In this document: positions 18,620 through 26,628 of the stretch, piece by piece | How the letters are laid out: each line of letters begins with the position of its first letter | Numbering within the stretch: the stretch's first letter is position 1 | DNA from: Lysobacteraceae bacterium | GTDB taxonomy: Bacteria > Pseudomonadota > Gammaproteobacteria > Xanthomonadales > Xanthomonadaceae | NCBI GenBank assembly: GCA_031285265.1 | Contig: JAITWM010000030.1 | Location: forward strand, 1-38,951 | DNA length: 38,951 bases | Direction of reading: 5' to 3' | Program-made: the position numbers and the translations under genes | Notes under the pieces: model-generated | Told to the model about the DNA's origin: nothing | The model's input: only the letters and a program-made list of their open reading frames with translations | Database searches by the model: none

Positions 18620-18627
18620 AACGAAAT

Positions 18628-18787
18628 GGAATTATGTACTTAACTAAAGTTTCTATAGATTGAACTGCCATCGCATGCCCATCCTTTCCATACAAATAAA
18701 AAATGACTTGTTTTAAAGCGTATTCACTAGATAGGCCGGGTAGGCACTCGGCCTTTTATACAGAGCTTTAGCCAAGTACATAATTCC
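18628..18787. mobile_element. 160-bp MITE-like element with 22-bp terminal inverted repeats
   Basis: Left arm 18628-18649 (GGAATTATGTACTT, two bases, CTAAAG) and right arm 18766-18787 are inverse copies with 2 mismatches in 22. The 9-bp direct repeat GAAACGAAA flanks the element at 18618-18626 and 18788-18796; one extra T (18627) separates the left copy from the arm. The interior has no transposase gene but holds a terminator. The left direct repeat begins within the metH stop codon (TGA at 18617-18619), so insertion was exactly at the 3' end of the gene. The flanking repeats indicate transposition, with a transposase supplied in trans. Confidence 0.75.
18733..18757 (+). terminator. Rho-independent terminator inside the MITE-like element
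   Basis: AGGCCG (18733-18738) pairs with CGGCCT (18749-18754), with a 10-nt loop and a TTTT tract. It follows metH part 2 by about 115 nt and is supplied by the inserted element, so the element may now terminate the metH operon. Confidence 0.75.
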
Positions 18788-19043
18788 GAAACGAAAGCAT
18801 GCAGCGTATCTGCGATTCGTCCACGTCTGCACATACGTCTTGCCTTTAGGCTTTGCGTTTCAAGAAGTGGTTTCAGAAAGCGCCATATCGATCCCCTAAC
18901 GCTGTGTCAAAGTCCGACACTGTGCCAGCTTCCATCAAAAAACCGATCCCACTGTACCTGTATTGACGGACTTAAAGACGGGCTTGAAAGAACCGGATGC
19001 CGATGGATTTCAGTGTAGCGCCATAGTAGTTGCCAAACGCGTC

Positions 19044-19465
19044 CTATGTGCGGATTTCGGCCTTGACGCGCTCCCGATACCTGCGAAGTATCCAAGACCC
19101 CGCTCCGCTTCATAGATTGCACGATTGGTCTCGAACAACACACATTTTCTTTCCTCTCCCTGCTTGTTGAAAGAAGCCGACAGATGGTGATGCACGAATA
19201 CGTCTTCGGCGCATGCAACGACAAGCCCAGCTGCCTGTACGCGTCGACAATAGTCATCGTCCCTGAAGAAACCAACACCATAATCCTCACTGATCGGACC
19301 GCAGCGCACATATGCGCTATGCGGCGGCATCACACAGAAGAACGCAACCGTATTCGACTTAAACCACTTTCCTAGATTCTGATCGGTGATTTCCTTAGCC
19401 TCGTTGTACATGTCGTCCAGCTTCGTATAAGGGAATGCGGTGGCGGATGTTTGAACGGCTAATCG
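19044..19465 (-). pseudogene. Glycosyltransferase family 2 fragment, frameshifted
   Basis: On the minus strand the frame contains FPYTKLDDM, NTVAFFCVMPPHSAY, GVGFFRDDDYCRRVQAAG and CAEDVFVHHHLSASF, a typical GT2 C-terminal catalytic part with the DDDY acceptor-site acid region. Near 19100 the frame shifts: the expected tail (WGPWTPHRYR type) continues as GSWILRRYRERV in the next frame to a TAG at 19044-19046. The N-terminal half of the enzyme, including the nucleotide-sugar DxD region, is missing upstream of about 19465, where rfbB's leader begins on the other strand. It is a decayed envelope-polysaccharide gene next to the rhamnose cluster. Confidence 0.75.
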
Positions 19466-19693
19466 TTCAACATGATATTGCAGCGGAACAGGCAATGGTG
19501 CCCCAGTCCTTCTCCGCACGTCTTCATCCAGGACGAAAGCGAAGACCGTTATAAAGCGTTTCGCCATGACCTGCCCCGATCCCAGCGTCACAGTCCGGTT
19601 CGAAGCGGAGCCGTATTGTCTCTGGTATCGTTGCGCCCTGATCAATCAGATAAGACGGAGGCGCGGTACCATGCAGGCGACCCGTACATTGGA

Positions 19694-20779
19694 ATGAAAA
19701 TGAATATGCCCACCTGGCTTGTTACCGGCGGCGCCGGTTTCATCGGCGGAAACTTCGTTCTGGAGGCCATAGCACGGGGAGCGCGCGTCATCAACCTGGA
19801 TGCACTGACTTATGCCGGCAACCTCGATACCCTGACATCGCTGACGACGAATCCGGATCATATTTTCGTACACGGCGACATCGGTGATCGCTTACTGGTC
19901 GCACGGCTGCTCAAGGCATATCGCCCGGACGCGGTGATCAATTTTGCCGCTGAGAGTCATGTAGACCGCTCGATCGATGGTCCGGCAGCTTTCATCCAGA
20001 CCAACGTGGTCGGCACATTGGCTTTGCTGGAAACCGTCCGCGATCATTGGCGTTCGCTGGACGATACGCAACGCGATGCGTTTCGTTTTCTGCATGTATC
20101 GACTGACGAAGTCTATGGGTCGTTGGGAGCCGAAGGACGCTTCGTCGAAACCACGCCCTATGCACCGAACTCCCCCTACTCAGCTTCGAAAGCCGCCTCC
20201 GATCACTTGGTGCGCGCCTTTCACCACACCTACGGACTACCTACCTTGACCAGTAATTGTTCGAACAATTATGGGCCGTATCAATTTCCGGAAAAACTGA
20301 TCCCACTGATCATTGCAAAAGCCATCGCCGGCGAAAGCCTGCCGGTCTATGGCGATGGCAGAAACATACGCGACTGGCTGCATGTCGCCGACCATTGCGC
20401 CGCGATCCGCATCTTGTTGGAAAAAGGGCGAATCGGGGAAACATACAACATCGGCGGTGATGCGGAACGGCGCAATATCGATGTCGTGGAGACCATCTGC
20501 CAACTGCTGGATAATCGCAGACCGCGTGCCGACGGCAAACCGAGAACAAGTCAGATCACATTCGTTGCCGACCGTCCTGGCCACGACCGGCGCTATGCCA
20601 TCGATGCCTCCAAGCTGCACAACGAGACCGGATGGTCACCTCAACACACGTTCGAACAAGGCATCGCTGATACGGTCGATTGGTATCTTGCACATACGGA
20701 CTGGATCGAGCGCGCATTGGCAGGACGTTATCGTCTGGATCGCATCGGCATGCAGAACCAACGGGAGAACAACGAATGA
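19694..20779 (+). CDS. rfbB: dTDP-glucose 4,6-dehydratase
   Basis: Second step of dTDP-L-rhamnose synthesis: NAD-dependent conversion of dTDP-glucose to the 4-keto-6-deoxy sugar in the cytoplasm. SDR features are VTGGAGFIG near residues 9-17, [20 protein letters not shown] and the catalytic YSASKA. The start used is the ATG at 19694, giving 361 residues; ATGs at 19700 and 19706 are alternatives and none has an ideal ribosome-binding site. The open frame extends 74 codons upstream, but that extension overlaps the glycosyltransferase remnant and has no homology features. It overlaps rfbA by ATGA. Confidence 0.95.
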   Translation: MKMNMPTWLVTGGAGFIGGNFVLEAIARGARVINLDALTYAGNLDTLTSLTTNPDHIFVHGDIGDRLLVARLLKAYRPDAVINFAAESHVDRSIDGPAAFIQTNVVGTLALLETVRDHWRSLDDTQRDAFRFLHVSTDEVYGSLGAEGRFVETTPYAPNSPYSASKAASDHLVRAFHHTYGLPTLTSNCSNNYGPYQFPEKLIPLIIAKAIAGESLPVYGDGRNIRDWLHVADHCAAIRILLEKGRIGETYNIGGDAERRNIDVVETICQLLDNRRPRADGKPRTSQITFVADRPGHDRRYAIDASKLHNETGWSPQHTFEQGIADTVDWYLAHTDWIERALAGRYRLDRIGMQNQRENNE

Positions 20780-21663
20780 TCCAGCGCAAAGGCATCATTC
20801 TTGCTGGCGGTTCCGGCACGCGTCTGTATCCGATCACACACGGCATCAGCAAACAATTACTGCCTGTTTACGATAAACCGATGATCTATTACCCGCTGAG
20901 CGTATTGATGCTGGCGGGGATACGCGAAGTATTGGTGATCAATACTCCGCATGAACAGCCACTGTTCCAAAATCTACTCGGCGACGGATCGCAATGGGGA
21001 ATCGATATCCATTACGCCGCCCAGCCCAGTCCTGACGGACTGGCGCAGGCTTATCTGATCGGCCGTGACTTCGTCGCCGGCAAGCCGAGCTGCCTGATCC
21101 TCGGCGACAACATCTTCTACGGACACGGATTGACCCGGATGCTCGCCAGCGCCAATGCGCGCGACAAGGGAGCAACCGTATTCGGCTACTGGGTTAGCGA
21201 CCCGGAGCGCTACGGCGTAGCCGAGTTCGCTTCCAATGGACAAGTCATCGGTATCGAAGAAAAACCCGAACGCCCACGTTCGAATTACGCCGTGACCGGC
21301 CTGTATTTCTATGACGGCCATGCCAGCGACTATGCCGCCGAATTACGGCCGTCGGCACGCGGCGAGCTAGAGATCACCGATCTCAATCGCCGTTATCTGC
21401 AACAGGACCAGTTGTACCTGGAACAGTTGGGGCGCGGACATGCCTGGTTGGATACCGGAACGTTCCAATCATTGCTCGAAGCCGCCAACTTCATCGCCAC
21501 GATTGAAGCCCGGCAAGGGCTACGCGTGTCGTGCCCCGAGGAAATCGCTTTCAACAAAGGTTGGATCGATGCGACGCAATTGGAAAGATTGGCCGTACCG
21601 CTGATCAAGAATGGATATGGCCGTTACTTGCTGTCGCTGCTGACACGGAGAACACCGCAATGA
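20776..21663 (+). CDS. rfbA: Glucose-1-phosphate thymidylyltransferase
   Basis: First step of dTDP-rhamnose synthesis, joining dTTP and glucose 1-phosphate. The 295 residues begin with the nucleotide-binding [16 protein letters not shown], followed by [28 protein letters not shown] with the metal-binding Asp, and ITDLNRRYL. The ATG overlaps the rfbB stop (ATGA) and the end overlaps rfbC the same way, so this start is secure. Feedback inhibition by dTDP-rhamnose is known for the family. Confidence 0.97.
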   Translation: MIQRKGIILAGGSGTRLYPITHGISKQLLPVYDKPMIYYPLSVLMLAGIREVLVINTPHEQPLFQNLLGDGSQWGIDIHYAAQPSPDGLAQAYLIGRDFVAGKPSCLILGDNIFYGHGLTRMLASANARDKGATVFGYWVSDPERYGVAEFASNGQVIGIEEKPERPRSNYAVTGLYFYDGHASDYAAELRPSARGELEITDLNRRYLQQDQLYLEQLGRGHAWLDTGTFQSLLEAANFIATIEARQGLRVSCPEEIAFNKGWIDATQLERLAVPLIKNGYGRYLLSLLTRRTPQ

Positions 21664-22220
21664 AAATCGTTGAAACGGCCTTACCGGGCTGCATCGTGCT
21701 CGAACCCAAGGTTTTCGGTGACGCACGTGGTTTTTTTTACGAAGTGTGGAACGCCGAACGCTTCGGTAAGACGGCCGGGTTGCCGACCCGTTTCGTCCAA
21801 AGCAACATATCGTCATCGGCATACGGCGTGCTGCGCGGCCTGCACTACCAGTGGCCGAATCCGCAAGGCAAGCTGGTCAGCGTATTGGAAGGAGAAGTCT
21901 ATGACGTAGCCGTCGATATCCGGCAAGGATCGCCGCATTTCGGGTGCTGGACAGCGGCGATCCTGAGCGCCGACAACAAACGCCAGCTCTGGATACCCGA
22001 AGGTTTCGCCCATGGTTTTGCTGTATTGTCCGAGCGAGCCTTGTTCAGCTATTTATGTACCGCACCCTACGACGCCGACGCCGACGCCGGCATCCGTTGG
22101 AATGATGCGAAAATCGCCATCGATTGGCCGATCAGTACACCGCAATTGTCTCCCAAGGATGCAACTGCTCCGTTTCTGGAACAGGTGTCCACGGAACGTT
22201 TACCGACGTATCCAGCATGA
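21660..22220 (+). CDS. rfbC: dTDP-4-dehydrorhamnose 3,5-epimerase
   Basis: A 186-residue cupin that epimerises the 4-keto sugar at C3 and C5. Family motifs are [11 protein letters not shown] (about 22-32), [20 protein letters not shown] with the catalytic His, [13 protein letters not shown] and the nearby [13 protein letters not shown] overlaps at both ends place it in the middle of the rfbBACD unit. A normal-length protein with no defects seen. Confidence 0.97.
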   Translation: MKIVETALPGCIVLEPKVFGDARGFFYEVWNAERFGKTAGLPTRFVQSNISSSAYGVLRGLHYQWPNPQGKLVSVLEGEVYDVAVDIRQGSPHFGCWTAAILSADNKRQLWIPEGFAHGFAVLSERALFSYLCTAPYDADADAGIRWNDAKIAIDWPISTPQLSPKDATAPFLEQVSTERLPTYPA

Positions 22221-23128
22221 AAATATTATTGTTAGGCGGCAACGGTCAGCTAGGTATCGAACTACGGCGGCGCTTGAACTCCGTCGCCGATGTCGTAATC
22301 GGCACGCGCGATGGAAGGTTGATCGAAGGAGGCATCTGCGAAACCGCCGATTTTCTGTATCCCGAGACATTACCCGCGGTGATTGAACGTATCGCACCGG
22401 ATGTTGTCATCAATGCCGCCGCTTATACTGCAGTGGATCGTGCCGAAGACGATACCGGCGCCGCATACCGAATCAATGCCGAAGCACCTGGCGTGCTCGC
22501 CGACGCCTGCCATGACCGCGACATTCTTTTGGTGCATTACTCTACCGATTATGTTTTCGACGGAACGGCCTCTCATCCTTATCATGAAGATGATCCGCCC
22601 GCACCACTGAGTGTATATGGCGCCAGCAAATGGGCTGGAGAAACCGCGATCCGTAACGCCGACGGTCGGCATCTGATTCTCAGAACAGCATGGGTGTACG
22701 CTGCGCATGGACATAATTTTTTGCGAACGATATTGCGCTTAAGCGCAGAGCGCGAAGAACTGCGGATCGTTTCCGATCAGATCGGAACACCCACTTCAAC
22801 GGCTCTGATCGCAGACATTACGACACGGGCATTGACCGAGAGAACATTGGCCGTTGGCACCTACCATTTGACAGCAGGCGGCCAAAGCAGTTGGTATGAG
22901 TTCGCTGAGGCGATCGTCACCGGCGCAGTCGAGAGAAAAATACTGCCGCACTCGCCCCGTCTCGTTCCTATCGCCACTACCGACTACCCCACACGTGCGC
23001 ATCGGCCCGGCTACTCTCTATTGGACATTACTAAAATAGCGGCAGTCATGCAGGAAACGATGATCCACTGGCGCAAAGACTTGGCGCATGTATTGGATGA
23101 AATCCAAAGCCATAAAGCGATGCAGTAA
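22217..23128 (+). CDS. rfbD: dTDP-4-dehydrorhamnose reductase
   Basis: Final step to dTDP-L-rhamnose. The 303-residue SDR protein starts with [16 protein letters not shown], has NAAAYTAVDRAEDD and the catalytic STDYVFDG and YGASKWAGE (Tyr-xxx-Lys). It is the last gene of the cluster. No T-rich terminator follows; a long nested hairpin at 23163-23235 lies 35 nt after the stop. The product feeds O-antigen or other rhamnose-containing surface polymers, but no intact glycosyltransferase gene is in the window. Confidence 0.97.
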   Translation: MKILLLGGNGQLGIELRRRLNSVADVVIGTRDGRLIEGGICETADFLYPETLPAVIERIAPDVVINAAAYTAVDRAEDDTGAAYRINAEAPGVLADACHDRDILLVHYSTDYVFDGTASHPYHEDDPPAPLSVYGASKWAGETAIRNADGRHLILRTAWVYAAHGHNFLRTILRLSAEREELRIVSDQIGTPTSTALIADITTRALTERTLAVGTYHLTAGGQSSWYEFAEAIVTGAVERKILPHSPRLVPIATTDYPTRAHRPGYSLLDITKIAAVMQETMIHWRKDLAHVLDEIQSHKAMQ

Positions 23129-23162
23129 AATCATCAAAACCGTGTAGTGCGGCGATCTGACA

Positions 23163-23235
23163 CACGATTTCTACGAACATGGCACTCGACGGTATCACGC
23201 CGATACAGAAGTCGATGAGAACCTTCGTAGTCGTG
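23163..23235 (+). repeat. Long nested hairpin downstream of rfbD
   Basis: Nested complementary pairs are CACGA (23163) with TCGTG (23231), CTACGAA (23171) with TTCGTAG (23224), TCGAC (23186) with GTCGA (23211), and GTATC (23192) with GATAC (23202), with a 5-nt loop. Both arms span about 33 bases. There is no T-tract, so a 3'-end-protecting RNA fold or an intergenic repeat unit is more likely than a simple terminator. Confidence 0.55.
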
Positions 23236-23908
23236 ACATCTTTTATCTCCCGTAAGCAGGAGATTGTCATCTTGGCCTATCTTCAGTGCAACGCCTCCTT
23301 ATGTGATGGCAATCATGCATCCTTCCCGTGCAGCTAAGGAACCGATCACATCTCGCATTCAGAAACTCCTGCAAGATCAAGGACTAGCACCCTTCCCCCT
23401 CTTACCACCCACTTGCTTCCAGCAAAAAACCGTTCTTGGCACTACCCGCATTGACGTACTTAATTGTGAGCAAATAGGCAATAAGGATACTGAGACAACG
23501 CCGCCACTATATATGCGACTTCCATTCAACCATCAAGTTGAAGCAGTTCCAAAAATAACAGCGAATCCGACAACAGTCACCGTGAGATAGATTTTTGCTA
23601 CATAGCTCACACAATGCATTGCCATTTGCATGTCAACAAATAGTTTCTGCATTTCGGCAAAACAAAAAACGGAATCGATAAAAAAGCAGGGGTTGCCCAA
23701 AAATAATGTGATCTACAACCGGATTTCATGATGGTGGTAATCAATCATCAACACATACCACTATCACCGGTATCATTAAAAACCACCAAAGAAACAGAAA
23801 TATGAATCAGTTCTCATAACTACTGCTTGAATCAGAGCGATCTAAACACATTTATTACTAGAAAAATAAATAACCTAAATCAATGCAAAACCGAATAAAT
23901 ATAAATCG
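23236..23908. other. AT-rich non-coding stretch
   Basis: No convincing gene. A frame at 23264-23590 (108 codons) has no recognisable features or ribosome-binding site. ATCTCC/GGAGAT at 23245-23264 is a small hairpin. The base composition falls strongly toward AT after 23590, unlike the rfb genes, which suggests acquired or decaying sequence. Confidence 0.4.
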
Positions 23909-23937
23909 TTGACATTGAAATCCATCGTCACTATGTT
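23909..23937 (+). promoter_or_regulatory. Near-consensus sigma-70 promoter of the orphan RNA
   Basis: TTGACA at 23909-23914 is a perfect -35 box. TATGTT at 23932-23937 follows at exactly 17 bp. Predicted transcription start is near 23944. Confidence 0.65.
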
Positions 23938-23943
23938 AACAAC

Positions 23944-24137
23944 GAAGCATCAATAAACAAAAATTGAAAAGCGGATTAAAAACATTCAACCGATGAATTT
24001 AAATACAAGCAGAGGTGGCGGACAGTATCGTTATTTGCTTATCAAACTATTTCTACGTGATAGCCAAGAGTAGTTATTTTGGCTGACGCAGGTGAATCAT
24101 ACGGTTATTGGGGGGCCGGATTCATCTGCGTTTTTTT
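23944..24137 (+). ncRNA. Candidate small RNA of about 195 nt
   Basis: The span between a consensus promoter and a strong intrinsic terminator contains no convincing gene. Structure includes a hairpin AGCCAA (24062-24067)/TTGGCT (24079-24084) directly followed by the terminator stem. A possible 26-codon frame from ATG 23994 (MNLNTSRGGGQYRYLLIKLF...) lacks a ribosome-binding site; it could be a tiny protein. I do not recognise a known RNA family. The terminated transcript has no downstream gene on the same strand before 24.5 kb, so it is unlikely to be an attenuator. Confidence 0.5.
24086..24137 (+). terminator. Strong rho-independent terminator of the orphan RNA
   Basis: ACGCAGGTGAATC (24086-24098) pairs with GATTCATCTGCGT (24119-24131) over 13 bp with one G-U pair, a 20-nt loop and a seven-T tail. 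Confidence 0.85.
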
Positions 24138-24149
24138 ATTCAAAAATAT

Positions 24150-24415
24150 CTAATATCCAGCCGTATTTTCAATCTTCGGCCTGGAGATATTTTTCATATC
24201 CTCCAACAAACATGACAAGGAACCAAGCTCTGCACCATTTTTGAGGATTTGTAATGATCCACTCAAAACCTGCTCAGACTCTACTTTAAGGAATTGACGA
24301 TGAGTATGAAGATGAAAGAAGACATCAAATGGTGAACTGCGCGGCACAAGAGCACACAGGTGCTGGATCTCCAAAGCAAGACCACGGTGTTGAGTACCGT
24401 CTAAATCTAATCCAC
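24150..24415 (-). pseudogene. 5'-truncated fragment of an unknown gene
   Basis: The minus-strand frame is open from about 24434 to the stop at 24150. The encoded segment (LDLDGTQHRGLALEIQHLCA, then SSPFDVFFHLHTHRQF and VLSGSLQILKNGAELGSL) has a protein-like alternation of hydrophobic and polar residues, unlike the other short frames in this island. There is no proper start: the first candidate is a TTG at 24374 without a ribosome-binding site, and the upstream side runs into the IS-like sequence starting near 24416. Best read as the C-terminal end of a gene cut by the insertion. Family not recognised. Confidence 0.35.
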
Positions 24416-24613
24416 TTCTCAGGGTGATTCCAATTTAAAACTGATCCGCCTGAGAACCCTCATCCCGAGCGTTTCGCTCGGGAGTTTTCAGGAGTGATCA
24501 CGATGGTCATGCTGACCAAGATACGGCGGATGCATTTCCGCGATGGCATATCGGTGCGCGAGATTACCCGGCGTACCGGTTTATCCTGCAATACGGTCCG
24601 GCGCTGGCACTAA
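24416..24613 (+). mobile_element. IS remnant: end sequence and transposase N-terminus
   Basis: The ATG at 24503 with AGGAG upstream opens a 36-codon frame: MVMLTKIRRMHFRDGISVRE then a helix-turn-helix ITRRTGLSCNTVRRWH, ending at TAA 24611-24613. This is the N-terminal HTH of an IstA/IS21-like transposase. Upstream is a perfect hairpin TCCCGAGCG (24463-24471)/CGCTCGGGA (24475-24483) followed by GTTTT, and an end-like sequence near 24420-24455. The rest of the transposase is deleted. Confidence 0.65.
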
Positions 24614-24800
24614 GCCCCGGACTGTGTCAGGAACTCATCACCCCGCACTGCCAAAACAGAACGGGATGGTCGAACAAGTCATTCGCACGCTCAAAGAGCA
24701 ATGTCTTCATTGATACCGCTTTGAAGCCTACGCGGCACGGCCAGCCGCGCAATCGGCGACTGGATCCACTTTTACAACCACCAAGAGAAGGTGAGTATAT
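24614..24800 (+). pseudogene. Transposase C-terminal remnant (second copy)
   Basis: From ATG 24666 the frame reads MVEQVIRTLKEQCLH, then TGA, then YRFEAYAAR; after a frameshift RAIGDWIHFYNHQ follows at about 24750-24785. These are conserved C-terminal pieces of an rve-type transposase. The same pieces occur at 2745-2889. Multiple lesions show it is dead. The pntB gene ends at 24827, so the debris lies directly beside a housekeeping operon. Confidence 0.7.
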
Positions 24801-24826
24801 TTTTCCGGATCATTACCCCGGCCAGA

Positions 24827-26290
24827 TCAATGTCCACCACCGTCCAATGCCTTCAACTCGCTGACCAATGCGCTCGCCATTTCCGCCCCATCGCCATACA
24901 GCATCCGAGTATTGTCGGTATAGAACAACGCATTCTCGATACCAGCAAATCCGGTCCCCTTACCGCGCTTGATCACGATCACATTCTTCGAGTCGACCAC
25001 ATCCAGGATCGGCATGCCGTAGATCGGGCTGCCTGGATCGGTTTTGGCAACCGGGTTGACTACGTCGTTGGCCCCGATGACCAGCGACACATCGGTATTG
25101 GAAAATTCCGGATTGATATCGTCCATATCGGCAATTAAGTCATACGGCACGCCGGCTTCTGCAAGCAACACATTCATATGACCCGGCATACGTCCGGCAA
25201 CAGGATGGATGGCGAATTTCACCTTGACGCCACGATCGATCAGCCGCTGTGTCAATTCCCATATCTTATGCTGCGCCTGGGCAACCGCCATGCCATAGCC
25301 CGGCACAATCACCACACGCTCCGCAAAGGCCATCATCGCCGCGACATCCGCTGCTTCGATCGGTTTCTGCGATCCGCTGATTTCTTGAACTTGTCCGCCG
25401 GCGCCGAAGTTGCCGAACAGTACACTGCCAATCGAGCGATTCATCGCTTTGGCCATCAAGCGAGTCAACAAGATGCCTGCCGCGCCTACCATCATACCGG
25501 CGATGATCAACGCCTCATTCCCAAGTACATATCCTTCAAACGCAACAGCCAGCCCGGTGAAAGCGTTGTACAGAGAAATCACCACCGGCATATCGGCGCC
25601 GCCGATCGGCAAAGTCATCAGAACACCCAGCAGCAGGGCGACCACGAAAAATCCAATCACCATCCCATCGCCGAGTCCAGCGATTGCCTCGGGAGCAACG
25701 ATACCGTAGATCGTTGCGGCACCCAGTCCCAGCATTATCAAAAAGATCAATAAATTGAAGATTTGCTGTCCCGGAAAAGTAACGCGCTTGTCCAACCTGC
25801 CGTCAAGCTTTGCCCAAGCAATGACCGAACCCGATAGCGACACCGCGCCGATCGCCGCCCCTACTACCGCCAGAACCAATACGGTATAAGTCGGTGTCGA
25901 CTGCACCGACGATGCCAGTTCCGCTCCACGGGCACTAGAGGAATATCTGAACAATTCCACCGCACCGATCGCCGCCGCCGAACCGCCACCCATGCCGTTA
26001 TACAGCGCGACCATCTGCGGCATGTTGGTGATCGCCACCTTCTTTCCCGACATCCATGCGGTGGCGGTACCGATTACCACGGCGGCAAGAATCAACGGGA
26101 TGTTGTGCAAGTCCGGCAACAGGAACGTCGCCACCGTCGCAATCAACATGCCCAGTCCTGCCCAACGGATGCCGCTACGTGCCGTCAACGGTGAGGCCAT
26201 CCGTTGCAAACCCAGCAGGAAGAGAGTTGCAGCCACCAGATAGCTGGCTTTGACCAACCAGCTCAGCACTTCAGGTCCAGTGATACTCAC
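24827..26290 (-). CDS. pntB: NAD(P) transhydrogenase beta subunit
   Basis: A 487-residue inner-membrane protein that, with PntA, uses the proton gradient to reduce NADP+ from NADH. About nine transmembrane helices occupy residues 8-280. The NADP(H)-binding domain III covers about 310-487, with VPGYGMAVAQAQ, HPVAGRMPGHMNVLLAEA, IGANDVVNP and KRGKGTGFAGIEN. It is slightly longer than the E. coli protein (462). Its ATG overlaps the stop of pntA2 by 4 bp. It is the last gene of the operon. Confidence 0.96.
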   Translation of the reverse strand: MSITGPEVLSWLVKASYLVAATLFLLGLQRMASPLTARSGIRWAGLGMLIATVATFLLPDLHNIPLILAAVVIGTATAWMSGKKVAITNMPQMVALYNGMGGGSAAAIGAVELFRYSSSARGAELASSVQSTPTYTVLVLAVVGAAIGAVSLSGSVIAWAKLDGRLDKRVTFPGQQIFNLLIFLIMLGLGAATIYGIVAPEAIAGLGDGMVIGFFVVALLLGVLMTLPIGGADMPVVISLYNAFTGLAVAFEGYVLGNEALIIAGMMVGAAGILLTRLMAKAMNRSIGSVLFGNFGAGGQVQEISGSQKPIEAADVAAMMAFAERVVIVPGYGMAVAQAQHKIWELTQRLIDRGVKVKFAIHPVAGRMPGHMNVLLAEAGVPYDLIADMDDINPEFSNTDVSLVIGANDVVNPVAKTDPGSPIYGMPILDVVDSKNVIVIKRGKGTGFAGIENALFYTDNTRMLYGDGAEMASALVSELKALDGGGH

Positions 26291-26586
26291 GACTTCTTCT
26301 CCGGCTTCTTGGACGACTTGAACATTTCCAGCATTCGCTCAGTCACAACGTATCCACCTGCGGCGTTGCCGGCTCCCAGCAATACCGCAACGAAGCCGAT
26401 GATCTTTTCCAAAGTAGTATCGGCATGCCCCAGCACCACCATTGCTCCGATCAGCACGATACCGTGGATAAAGTTGGAACCGGACATCAATGGAGTATGC
26501 AAAATCACCGGCACTCGCGAAATGATCACATGCCCAGCGATTGCCGCCAGCATGAAGACATATAACGCAACAAAACCATCACTCAT
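26287..26586 (-). CDS. pntA2: NAD(P) transhydrogenase alpha subunit, membrane part
   Basis: A 99-residue protein with three to four transmembrane helices, corresponding to the C-terminal membrane domain of one-piece PntA (HVIISRVPVILHTPLMSGSNFI is the family signature, here residues 18-39). The basic tail KSSKKPEKKS ends the protein. The separate gene for this part is the split-alpha type known in Rhodospirillum and Xanthomonas. It lies 42 bp downstream of pntA1 and overlaps pntB. Confidence 0.95.
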   Translation of the reverse strand: MSDGFVALYVFMLAAIAGHVIISRVPVILHTPLMSGSNFIHGIVLIGAMVVLGHADTTLEKIIGFVAVLLGAGNAAGGYVVTERMLEMFKSSKKPEKKS

Positions 26587-26628
26587 TTGAATATCTCCAG
26601 AAACAGGATCGTGTCACACCACTGCACA

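Noticed and set aside
19472..19693. 74-codon N-terminal extension of rfbB
   Set aside because: It overlaps the antisense glycosyltransferase remnant and lacks SDR features; the family N-terminus begins at 19694-19706.
23264..23590. 108-codon frame downstream of rfbD
   Set aside because: No ribosome-binding site, unusual composition and it begins inside a hairpin region; looks like chance.
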